From NCBI RefSeq assembly GCF_003173715.1, contig NZ_CP029550.1, positions 1,984,001 through 2,048,000 of the forward strand: 64,000 nt of DNA. Direction: 5' to 3'. The notes beneath the pieces are model-generated. The model made no database searches. It saw only the letters and a list, made by a program, of their open reading frames with translations, and had not been told where the DNA came from. The translations under genes and the position numbers were made by a program. This document shows positions 11,901-23,900 of this stretch, one piece after another. Numbering within the stretch: position 1 is the stretch's first letter; every line of letters starts with the position of its first letter. The DNA comes from Methylobacterium durans (lineage in GTDB: Bacteria; Pseudomonadota; Alphaproteobacteria; Rhizobiales; Beijerinckiaceae).

Positions 11901-14900
11901 CGGTCGTGGCCGACTGCATCCGGCCGCGCAGGGCGAAGCGGTCGCGCCCGCCGAGGCTCGTCAGCGCAAGGGTGGTCCCGGCGATGGTGGTGCCGAGGAG
12001 CGTCAGGACGTTCTCGCCCGCGCCGAGGTTCAGGCTGAGCGTGCCGCCGCTGAGGACCGCCGCCTTCAGAACGGCGCCGCCGCTCTCCACGGCGTCGGTC
12101 ACGATGTCGTCGCCCGTGCCCGTGGCGAGGCTGAACGCGCCGCTCGCGGCGTGGCTGCCGGCGAGCGTGACGCGGTTCGCGCCGTTCCCGAGATCGATCG
12201 CGATCGAGCCGGCCGCGACGTCGGCGGAATCCGCGACTGTGGCGCCCACGATGCGGGCGTCGGTGAGCACGTCGGCGCCGGCGCCCGCGGTGAGCGTGTA
12301 GGCGTCGGTGACGCGGTACCGGCCGACGAGCGTCGCCCGGTTGGCGCCCTCGCCGAGCCCGACCGTCAGGGACTTCGCCGCGATGTCGGCGCGCTCGGAC
12401 GCACCTCCGTTGACGCGCACGTCTGTCAGCGCGTCGTCGCCCGCCGTGCCGGTGATCGTGAACGCATCCGTGATCCGGTAGGTGCCGGTCAGCGTCAGGT
12501 CGTTGTTGCCGGCGCCGGCCGTGATCTCCATCGAGCCGGCCTTGTAGCTGCCCTGCAGGTCGATCACGTCGCGGCTCGCGCCCGAGCGGATCGCGAGGAG
12601 GCCCGTCACGTCGTAGCTGCCGGACAGGGTGATGGTGTTCGCGCCCTCGCCCGCATCGAGGGTGAACGAGCCGGCCTTGATCCCGCCCGCGAGGGTGATC
12701 GCGTCGTTGCCGCTGCCCGTCCTGAGGCTCATCGCCCGCGAGACGTCGTAGCTGCCGGACAGGGTCGGAGAATTCACCCCGTCGCCGAGGTCGATCGTCA
12801 GATCCTTCGCCGTCACGGTGGCGCGGGTGGTGACGCCCGCGACGGTCCGGGAATCGGTCAGCACGTCCGCGCCCGAGCCGGCACTGATCGTGAAGGCGTT
12901 CGTGATCCGGTAGAGGCCGGTCAGCGTCAGGCCGTTGCCGCCCTCGCCCGCCGCGATCTCCATCGCGCCGGCATCGTAGCTGCCCTGCAGATCGACCGTG
13001 TCGTCGCCCGCGCCCGTGCGGAGCGCGAGGAGGCCCGTGACGCCGTAGGTGCCGGACAGGGTCGCGGTGTTCGCCCCGTCGCCGAGGGCGATCGTCAGGT
13101 CCCTCGCCGTCACGTCGGCCCGCTGGGGGCCTCTCGCGTCGGTCAGCACGTCGATGCCGGATCCGCCCGTGATCGTGAAGGCGTTCGTGATCCGGTAGGT
13201 GCCGGTCAGCGTCAGGTCGTTGCGGCCGGCACCGGCGCCGGCCGTGATCTCCATCGAGCCGGCCTTGTAGCTGCCCTGCAGGTCGAACGTGTCCTTGTCC
13301 CCGCCGGTGCGGAGCGCGATGGCGCCGCCCGCATCGTAGGTGCCGCCGAGGCTCAGCACGTTCTCGCCCGCGCCCGCGTCGAGGGTGAGGCTGTCGAGCG
13401 TGTAGCTGCCGGCCAGCGTCGCGGCATCCTTGCCGGCGCCCGCGCCGAGGCTCATCGCCCCGGTGCTGTAGGTGCCCGCGAGGGTCACGGTGTTGTCGCC
13501 GCCCTTGGCGTCGAGCGTGAGCGTGCCGCTGCGGGTGAGCGTGCCCTCGGTGGTGCCGGCCGCCGTGCCGTCGCTGGTGATGGTGCGCGTGCCGGTTTGG
13601 AAGGTGCCGTCGAGGCGGAGCGTGTCGCCGCTGGCGCCGCCCTCGACCGAGATCGAGGCGCCGACGAAGGTGCCCTTCAGGTCGATCGTCGCGCCCGTGT
13701 TGTCGGGCGTGCCGCTGGCGCTGTAATCGGCGCGCAGGATGATGGCGCCCGCCGCCTTGACGACCGCGCCCGCCTCGACGGTGAGGTTGTCGCCCGCGTT
13801 GAGGGTGACGGTGCCGCCCGTCGAGAAGATCGTGACGCCGGACTTCACGGTCAGGTCGTCGCCCGTCGCGTTGGTCTCGCCCGCCTGCTCGAGGATGTCG
13901 CCGCCCGAGATGATGTCCTTGTCGATGGTGAGCGGGCTCGAGGTGCGCAGGCCGATCTTGCCGGCCGCCTGGAGGCCGGTGGCGGCGTTGGTGACGCCGC
14001 CGACGCGCAGGCCGCCGATGTTCCAGAGCCAGATGTCGCCCGAGATGGCGCGCCCTTCGAGGCCGCCATAGGCGTCGCCGCTGAGGCTGCGCATGTTGGC
14101 CACGATGCGCTTCGTCGCGCTGCCGATGCTGCCCGAGGAGACGAGGAAGGCCTTGCCGGAACTCAGGTTCGAGGTGCCGCCCGTGGTCTCGTTGTAGTCG
14201 GTCGAGCCGTTGAGGATGTCGCCGGCGCGCGTCTCGATGAAGGCGGTGCGGTCCCTAGCCGTGCCGACCGTGGCGAGGTAGAGGGCGCCCGTGGTCTCCA
14301 GAGCGTAGATGTTGCCGAGGCCGGCATTCAGGGTGACGGTGCCGGTCGTGGTGGCGTCGGCGTTGCTGTTGAACTCGAAGGTGTCGTCGGCGGTGCCGAT
14401 CCCGTCGCCGGCGAGCAGCGTCACGGAGCGGGCGCTGACATTGGCGTTGGGGTTGCCGCGGGCGGCCGCCGCGGCGTCGATGCCGGAATCGATGTCGCGC
14501 GGGTTCGTCAGATCGCCCGCGTCGAGGATCGAGGCGTTGGCGCGCAGCACCACGTCGCCCTGCGTCGTGATGGCGAGCACTTTCAGGCTGGTGCCGGTCT
14601 CGGTCAGCACGACGTCGCCGGTGGCGCTCGCGCGAATGTTCCCGGTGAGCTTCACCTCGATCGCGTCGGTCTTCGTGCCGATCGCCCCCGTCGCCCGCAA
14701 GGTGACGTCCCGAGCCACGATCTTGTTGGTGTCGGTGCCGACGCCGTCGCGGATGCTGCCCGAGGTCGCGACCAGCGTGACGTTGCCGCTCTGCGAGAAG
14801 GCGGATTCGAGGTTGAGGTCGCCGCTGCGCTCCGTGACGAAGACGTCCTGGGACGTGCGGACGGTCAGTGCGCCCGCGCCCTGCAGGTCGATGCCGATCG

Positions 14901-17900
14901 CCTTCTGCGCGGTGCCGACGGCGCCGTCGCCGCCCTCCAGCACGATGTCGCCGCCCTTGATGTTGGTCGCGCTCGCCGTGCCGCCGTTGACGAGGCCGCC
15001 CGCCGACTTGAGGCGGATCTCCTTGCCGGCCGTCGACTCGACCTTGCCGATGGTCACCGCGCCCGGGGCGGTGACGAAGATCTGGCCGCCCGCCGTGACG
15101 TTCAGGTCGCCGGTGCTCTGCAGCACCACGGCCTTCCGCTTCTGGATGAGCAGGGTGGTGATCTTCGAGAACGGGTTGTTCGGGTCGGTCGCCGACTGGA
15201 ACAGGACGATGCTGCGCTGGCTCTCGGTGCTGAGCACCGGCCCGTCGAACACGAGGGTCGAGGCGCTCGCGCTGCGGATCGTGTAGCCGCTGGTCGCACT
15301 GGTGGCGTTGAGGGTCTGCACCCCGAACGTACCCGCGACCCCGATCTTCATGCCGTCCGTGAAGCCGTCCTGCAGGAAGCTGCCGGCGGCCCGCGTGATC
15401 ACCGAGACGCCGCTGGCGGTGGTCGAGCGCACGCCGACATTCACGGCCTTGGCCGTCTCGTCCACGAAGAGCTGCCCCACCGCGAGCCGAATGACCGAGC
15501 CGCTCACCGAGGCGATGCGGTAGACGCTGGTCGCGGCCGCGCTGGTATTGGCCGTGTCGCCCGCGATGTAGAGCGTGTCGCCAACCGCGTAGGCGGCGCC
15601 CCAGGCCTGCCCGTCGGTCCGGGTCAGCACGCCCTGGTTGGCGCCCGTGTCGTTCGAGAAGGTGACGGTGAGGGCGGTCGGCGCCGCCTTCAGGCGGTCG
15701 AAGGCCACGTCGGCCGTCGCGCGGGGCGCCTCGCCGCTCACCGCGACGCTGACGCCGAAGCTGAGGCCGCGGCCGGCGCCCGCCGTGAAGGCGTTGTCGA
15801 CGGTGAGCACGCCGCCGGACAGGCCGGTGATCTTGAAGACGGTCGTCGACTCGGCGGAGGCGTTCGCGGTCAGGCCCGCGATGTAGAGCGTGCCGCCCGA
15901 GGCGAAGATGCCCGCGTCCCAGGCTTTGCCGTCCGTGCGGGTGACGGTGTTGCCCGAGAAGACCACGTCGGCGGTCACCGGCTTGGCCGTCAGGAAGACG
16001 ATGTCGCTGCGCTCGGCGGCGGCGAGGTCGATCTGCTGGTCGCGCGTCAGGGCTGCCTTCAGGCTGAGGTCGACCAGCGTCGCGTCGCTGATCGAGCCGA
16101 CGTTGCCGCCGGTCTCGATCGTGACGGTGCGGCCCTTGATGATCGGGTCCTGGATGTCGACGACCGTGCTGGTGGTCTCCTTCAGGAGGCCCTGGCCGAC
16201 GGCGTTCAGGAGCTCGGCCTGCGTCCAGCGCTTGATGCCGCCGTTGATCGCGTCGGCCGTCGCCTGATCGATGAAGAAGTGCGGGTTGGTCTGCTGGCTC
16301 GCCGTCAGCACCTTGCCGGTGCCGGCCGCCGGCAGCGCGTTGAAGAAGGCGTTGAGGGCGGCGTACTGCGCGGTGAGCTCGGCGGAGCGGGCCGCGACCT
16401 TCGCGTTGACCGCCGCGGTGATCGCCGTCGAGGTGGCGTTCTCGGTCTGGGCCTCGATCCGGGCCTTGGCCACGGCGTCGGTGAGGGCCTGGCCCGCGAG
16501 CCGCGGGCTGAAGCTGGCGTTGAAGACCGACGGGTCGGCCTGCTGGTTCCGGTAGCTCCAGTAGGTCTCGTAATCCGCCTTGTCCCCATCCGCGACGAGG
16601 CTCGCGTCGGCAACGCTGCCGAAGCGGGCATGGAGGCTCGCGTAGGCGGTCTTCAGCGCCGCCTCGGCCGCGGCGACCTTGACGGAGGTGGCGGAGCGCA
16701 GGGCGGCCTCGCCGAGCGATTGCGAGAGGGCGTCCTTGGTGAGCTGTCCCCGGAGCGCGGTCAGCTCGGTGCCGGTGATGCGCACCGTGCCGCCGGCATC
16801 CGCGGCCGCCCGGTAGGCGCTGAAGAGCGCGAAGGCGGCCGGAAGCTTCTCGACGTAGTGGTCGCCGAAGCCGGAGAAGACCGCCGAGAGGGCGCCGTAC
16901 TCGGTCGTGAGGCCGTCGGCGACCGCCTTGACCCTTGTCTCGACGTAGGTGTCGAGGGCCGCGCCCGTCAGCGTCTTGCCGGTGTCGTCGGCGACGAACT
17001 GCGCCCGCAGGGCGGCGAGTTGCTGCCCGCTGAGGGTCGGCACGCCACCGAGGACGGAATCCCGCAATTCCCAGTAGCGCCCGTACTGGGCGCTGAAATC
17101 GGTGATCTTCGTGAGATCGAGGCCGGCAAACGTCAACTTCAGGTTGTTGTAATCGACGGTCCTGGACGCTTCGAGCCGCGCGACCTGGGCGTCGACATAG
17201 GCCGTGAGCGGGTCGTTGGCGATCGCGGTGGTGCGGGTCGCGGCCGCGACGACGTCGATCGTGGCTTGCGCCCGGAACTCGGCCAGCTCGGCGCCCGAGA
17301 GCTTGGCCTTGCCCTGCGCGATGCGGGTCGCGTTGGCGGTCGCGACCTGGGCATCGACGTGGGCGTTGATCGCATCGCCCGCGAGGGCGCCGATGCGCAC
17401 CGCGGCCGTGATCGCGGCCACGTCCCCGGCCGACGCCTGCACCTGGTAGGCGCCGTCATAGGCACTGCCGCCCTGCTGGCTCCGGAAGGCCCAGTAGGTC
17501 GCGTAGGCCGCGTCGAGATCGGTGTAGTAGACGTCGCCGAGCGTGCCGTACTGGTTGTGCAACGTGTGGTACTGGAGGGTGCGCGTCACCTCGGTCGCCG
17601 CGACCGCGTTGCTGACGTACTGCGTCACCTCGGCGTTGCTGATCGTGCGGCCCGCCTTCGCGGCCTCGTCGCGCGCCTGCGCCTCGAACAGGGCCTTGAA
17701 GTAGGCGAGCTCGCCGCTGGCCTCGTTCAGCTTGATCTGGAAGCCGGAATCGTAGACGGCCGGGTTCGGCTGCTGGTTCCGGTAGGACCAGTAGGCGTTG
17801 TAGTCGCGCTCGCGGGTGCTCTCGTAGGCCTCGAGGGTCTCCTGGTACTTCCGGTCGGCATCGGCCCCGGTCAGGGCGAGGTCCTTCCAGACGCCGTTGA

Positions 17901-20900
17901 TGAGTTCGTCCGCCTTGCGCTCGTCGCGCACGACCACGTTGTTGACGTTGAGCAGGCTGCCCCCGGTGACCGCGATGCGCACGTCGCCCGCGGCCCGCAG
18001 GCTGTTGAGGCGCAGGTCCCCGGTTCCCTGGCGGATCGACACGTCGCCCTGGTCGGCCTGGATGTCGACCCGGTCGCGCAGGGTCTGGCCGGCGGCGAGA
18101 TTGAGCGCGGCCGCGCCCTTGCCGACGTCGCCGCCCTTGGCGACGAGGGTCAGGATGCCGCCCGTGATGGTGCCCGCCTTGCCGCCGGCCACCGTGATGC
18201 CGGCGTTCGAGACGAGGGTCACGTCGTTCCCGTTGCCCGCCGTCACCGAGGCGACGGCGAGGCCCGCGGAGCCGGTGCCCTTGATGTAGACGGAACCGCT
18301 CGTCGTGGTCGCGGTCAGCGAGGGCGAGGTCCCGTTCTGGTCGTTGAGGACGACGGTGAGCGCCTGAGCGCCGGCCCCGGGGGTCAGGACGAGGTTCTTG
18401 TTCGCGTCGAGCGCGACCTTCGCGGTCCCGGTGCCGATGCTGCCGGCCGCGGTGAGAACCACGTTCACGCCCTGCACGGAGGCGGTGTCGGCGATCTGCT
18501 CGATCGAGGTGTTCGACAGGATCGTCGTGGTGCCGGAGGTGTTGACGATCCCGCCCTTGATGAGGACGCGGCCGGCCCCGGTCGAGTTGATCAGGATGTT
18601 TCCGGTATCCGCGCCGAAGAAGCTGACGTTGATGGTCCGGTCGGCGCGGATGTTGGCCGAGGCGGTCCGCTCCTGCGGCTGCTCGCGCAGCCACTCCTGG
18701 TAGTAGGTCTTCTTGCCGTACCAGGTGCTGGTGCTCCAGCTCTCGCCCTTCCTCGGCTCGGAAAACGGGCCCTGGTCGACGACCTTCACGCCGGAGAAGA
18801 CGTAGTCCTTGCCCTGGGCGCTGTTGCTGACGTCGAGGTAGTAATAGGTGCCCTCCGCCAGCATCCGCGGCTCGCCGATGGAGATCGTCTGGAAGCCCGT
18901 GATGGTCGCCGGGTCCTTCGCCAGGGCGTCGATGCCGGCCCAGGACGAGGTGCCGGTGACCGTGCGCTGGATCTCCCGCTCCGTCTGCCCGACCGCGTAG
19001 GCGTAGCGCCACTTCGCCATCGGGTCGTAGGTGCTGGAGCGGCCGGTCGCCGCGCTGGTCGGGCTGACGACCACGGGCGCCCGGTTCACGTCGTTGTAGA
19101 TCGTGTAGCTCGTCGTCTCGACGGTATCCTGGTTCTGGGCGTTCTTGCTCGCCTGGTAGATCGTCTTCCGGTAGCGGATCCCCGCCGCATCCGAGGCATA
19201 GGAGAGGTCGTTGATCTCGACCTTGCCGGCGCCGCGGCTGCTGTTGTCCAGGCGGTTGAGGACGATGTCGAACCGCGAGCCGTTGTTGATCGTGATGTTC
19301 GAGTAGCCCGACAGCGCCTTCAGCTCGCCGGTGCCGATGCCGGTGTTGAGGATCGTGCCGGTGACCGAGATGAAGCCGCCGTTGGCGTAGAGTTCCTGCA
19401 CGACGAGGCGCTGGTTGGCCACGTCGAGGAGCGTCGTGAAGCCGTCCTTCGTCAGGGCGTCGATCTGCATGAACGCGGCGGTCGGCCGGGCGAGCTTGCG
19501 CTCGATCTCGGCGATCGCCGTCGCGTCGACGTTCAGCGTGTAGTCGGACCGGCCGCTCTGGATGAGGCCGTTGATGTTGACGTACTGCGCGCTGATCGTG
19601 ATCTGGTCGGCGTAGAGGCTCGGGGTCGACGACTTGTTGTCGAGGAGATCCGTGATCCTGGCCGGATCGGACGCCTGGAAGCCGTTGCCGACGAAGGCGC
19701 CCTTGACCTGCGAGTAGGGTGTGCCCGCCAGCTCGACGACCGACTTGTCCGAGATTCCGCCGGTGATCGAGGCGCTGCCGCCGCTCTGGACGTTGCTCCT
19801 GCGGACGATGATCCGCGCGTCCTGGAAGTAGTCGCCGCCGCTCTGGGTCTTCGGCGAGTATTCCGCGTTTGGCGCGATGATGTCGCCACTGATGATGATC
19901 GCGGGCGCGGGGATCGTGAAGTTGGTCTCCGCGACGAAGTAGGTGCCGCGGGTGTTGGTGATGTTGATGATGCTCGACGCCGCGTTGGCGAAGTCGCCGC
20001 CGGAATCGATGCGCGAGAAGCCCGGGGCGACCGGCGTGTTGCCGTCCTTCTGGGCGTTGGTCCGGGCGACCTCGGCGATGTCGGCGCGGTTCGCGGCGAG
20101 GGTGTTCTTCAGCGAGACGTTCTCGCCGTTCAGGAACAGGCCGCCGCTCGATTCCGGCATCCGGATGCCGCCGATCCGCAGGGTCGCGGTCGACTCGTTG
20201 ACGATCTCGACCTTGGTCGAGGCCTTGGCCTCGAAGGAGCCCGCCCCGGTCAGCTCGTCGGCCTGGACCGCGATGCGGCCCGAGCCCGCCTGGAAGGCGC
20301 CGATCGTGATGATCTGAACCTGCTGCCGCGCGGCGCCGACGCCGGTGATGTTGCCCTGGGCGTCCCGGAAGATCTCGGCGAGCCCCTTGGCCTCGAGGAC
20401 CCCGGCGATGCGGATCACCTCGTCGCGGTAGAATTTCTGCAGGCCCGCATCGTTCTTGTACTGGTTGGCCTTGGCCTGCGCGTCGGTCATCGCGTCGATC
20501 AGGGCGACCCGCTGCAATTCGAAGCCGAGCGAGATCGTGATCGGCAGCCGCGGCGCCGTGAGCGAGTTGGTGTTGCCGCCGGTTGGCTGCGCCAGGGTGA
20601 AGGTGTTCGGGCTGCCGCCCGTCTCGTCGAGCGTGCCGTCTGCCTTGATGGCCTTGCCGCCGACGTAGATCGTGCCCGTCAGCACCGTCGTGCCCGGGGT
20701 CTGCCCGGTGATGATCGTCTGCTTCTGGCCGTTCGGCAGCGTGATCTGGTAGCTGCCGGTGACCTGCCCGTCCGTCTTCGAGAGGTCGTGCAGGACGATC
20801 TTGAGGTCGCTGAGGATGCCGGTGCGGATCGTGCCGTCCATGACGACGCGGCCGATCGACTGGCTGTGAGCGTCGCCCGACTGGACCGCCTGGCCGCTGC

Positions 20901-23900
20901 CGCCGAGCAGATTGTCGACGGCGCCCGCCACCGCGGTCGTCCAGTTGGTGCCCTTGGCCTTGGAATCGGTGCCCGCGACGCCGGTCCAGTTGGTGTAGAG
21001 GTTCGCGTCGCCGCCGGTCTCGATCAGCGCGCTGGACCGCACCGTGACGGTGTTCGTCTGGCGCAGATCGATGTTGGAGGCGATCGACTGGATCGGGATG
21101 GCGCTGCCCGCGAAGGTGTCGGTGCGCGCGGAGAGGTCGTAAGAATCGTCGCGCGTGTCGGCCTGCACGCCCGCCACGAGATTCACGTCGCCGTAGGCGC
21201 GGATCAGCGTGCCGCCGCCCACCGTGACCGCGTTGTTGGGCTTCAGGTTGATGTCGGTGCCGCCGACCGCCACGGTCGCCGCGCCGTAGGTCTCGGAATT
21301 GACGACGATCGCGCCCCTTACCTTGGCGTTGGCCGTGGCGAGGAAGGTGCCGAGCGTCAGGAGCTCCGCGCTGTCGCCGATGGTGACTCGGGCGTCGAGC
21401 CCGTTCGTGCCGCGGCCGGCATTCCAGGCGCCGCTCAGCGTCGAGGTCGCGCCCGCGCCCGACAGGGCGCCGCCGGTCTTGAGCACCACCTTGTCGGAGA
21501 CGTCGACCACGTTGAGGGCCGACAGGGTGATGCCGCCGTAGCCGTTGGCGTAGCCCGTCGTCTCGAGCTTGGTCCGGTCGGAGCCGTTGCTCGCGACGTT
21601 CACCGCCGTCGTGAGGTCGAGGATCGTGCTGCTGCTGGCGCCCGCGCCGCTGACGAGGCCGCCGGTGCTGCCCGAGATGTTGGCGTCCGCGAGCAGCGGC
21701 TTCAGCACCGCGTTCCGGGCATTCGCCGTGATGTCGTAGGCGAGCACCTTCGCGCCGGCCCCGAAATTGGCGGTCGCCGCGTGGGACACGGTGTTGGTGA
21801 CGACCGCGCCGCTGCCCGCGAGCGCGCCGTAGCTGTTCGTGAGGACCTGACCGTTCGTCCGCGCCGTGTGGTCGGCTGAGAGGTAGAACAGGCCCGTGCC
21901 GGCGCGGCCCGTGACGAGATCGATGTTCGCCCGGGCGCCCACGGTCGCCGTGGTGCTGCCCTCCGTCCGGGTGTCGGCCAGAGCCGCCGCCCCCGAGATC
22001 AGGCCGCCCGAGCCGGCGGTGGCGACGGCGAGGTTGTCGTCGGTGCCGTTGGCGGAAACCGAGAGGGAGCCGGCGCTGATCGCGTTCGTGGTGGCGATCG
22101 TGGCGCTCGTGGTGGTCGCCGAGCGCGCGCGCGACACCGTGGCGCCCGCGGCCACGAGGCCGGCGGTGGCGCTGTTCGAATCCGCGCGCTGCTGCGTCGC
22201 GGCGGCCGCCGCGAGCGAGACCGCGCCCGCGATCCTCAGGATCGTCCCGGTGTCGAAGGTGGCCGCGACGGCGCTCTCGTTGGTCACGCCGGTGACCGTG
22301 GCGTTGATGCCGATGAGGCCGCCGACCGAGCCGTTCGCGTCGGCCTCCGCGGTCGGGTTCGCGCCCTTGGCGAGGCTGGCCAGGACCGAGACGGTGTTGG
22401 CCGTCACGCTGCTCGACCTGGTGTAGGCGCTGACCTGGGCGGCGACGTTCGCCAGGGCGGTCGACGCGCCGACGGCGGCCGTGCCGGCGTTGATGCCGGT
22501 GGCCTTGGCGTAGGCGGTGGGCGTGGCGGTCGCGCTGATCAGGAGATCGTCGGCGCTGAGCGTGCTGCCCACGAGCGTGGCGCTGACCACGGGGCGGACG
22601 CTGACATTGGCGACGGAGCCGCCCGCCGCGAGCGCGAAGATGCCGCCCGCCACGCTGATGCCGAGCACCTGCGAATCGACATTCGTGGTGTCGGTCGCGC
22701 GGATGGCGACGTCGCCGGATGCGGTGACGAGGCTGCTGGAGATGGTGGCGCTGGTGCTGCTCTGAACCGTGTCGCCGGTGCCGGCACCGCCGCCCGCGAA
22801 GCTGAAGCCGACGGGCGAGAAGTTCGCGGCCATCGCGGCGGTGCGCGCCCGGCTCGTCAGGCTCGCGGCCTCGGTCGCCGTGACGCTGACCGCGCCGCGG
22901 GCCGTGAGCCCGTCATTGGCGTTGCGGATGAAGGCCGCGACGCCGTTGGCGATCAGGTTGCTCGCCGCCGCGACCGCGACGGAGACCGAGGCGCCCCCGT
23001 GATGCCGAACGAGGCCGCGATCGAGGCCGCGCCGGTATCGACCGTGAGCGTCGAGGTGTCGCGCGCCGCGACAGTGACGTCGCCCGCCGAGATGCCGGTG
23101 CCGTCCCCGTCGATCCCCGCATTCACCTGCGCGGCGACGCGGTTCGTGGTGCCGGCGCCCGAGCCCGCGAGGCTGACGCCGATCGCGCCGCCGGAGACGG
23201 CCACCGAGCCGGCCTTGATCGAGGCGTCGATGCGCTGGCCGGAGGTCGCCTGCACGGCGAGGTTGCCGCCGGCCTTGATCCCGCTGTTCGTCGACAGGGC
23301 CTCGATGGCCAGCGCCGGCACCGAGGTGCTGCCCGAGCCCGTACCGATCAGGTTGATCGCCACGCCGGTGCCGATGCTCGCCGCCACGGCGACGCCGCCG
23401 ATGCTGGCGCCGGCCGCGATCGCGGCGACCTCGGCGTTGATGCGGCTGCTGTTGGCCGCACTCACCGAAACGTCGGTCTTGGCGTCGAGGCTGGCATTGT
23501 TGAGCGTCGCCCGGGTCGAGCCGCCGATCAGGTTCGTCGCGACGGCGCCGCCGCCCGAGACCGCCACGCCGACGCCGCCGCCCGCGAGAGCGGCCGAGGC
23601 CGCGGCGACCTTGGCGTTGATGGTCGAGCCCTCGAAGCCCGGGGTCGCCGAATCGTCGGACGGCACCAGCGCCTCGACCGCGATGCCGCCCGTGCGGGTG
23701 GTGACGCCCGCCGAGTCGATCTGCGCCGTGAGGGCGCTGTCGATGACGTTGAGCGCCGTGGCGACGCCGATCGCGCCGCCCACGCCGACCGCGCCGCCCG
23801 CGGCGGCGATGGCCGCCGTGCCGACATCGACCGAGATCACGGCCCGGTCCTGGGCGCGAACCGAGACGTCGCCCGCGGTCACGCGCGTCGTGGCGCCCTC

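Noticed and set aside
9304..21879. Plus-strand open frame of about 4,190 codons opposite the giant gene
   Set aside because: It is an antisense shadow caused by high GC and repeated Gly/Ala/Asp codons; it lacks domain motifs and starts and stops ignore the repeat structure of the minus-strand protein.
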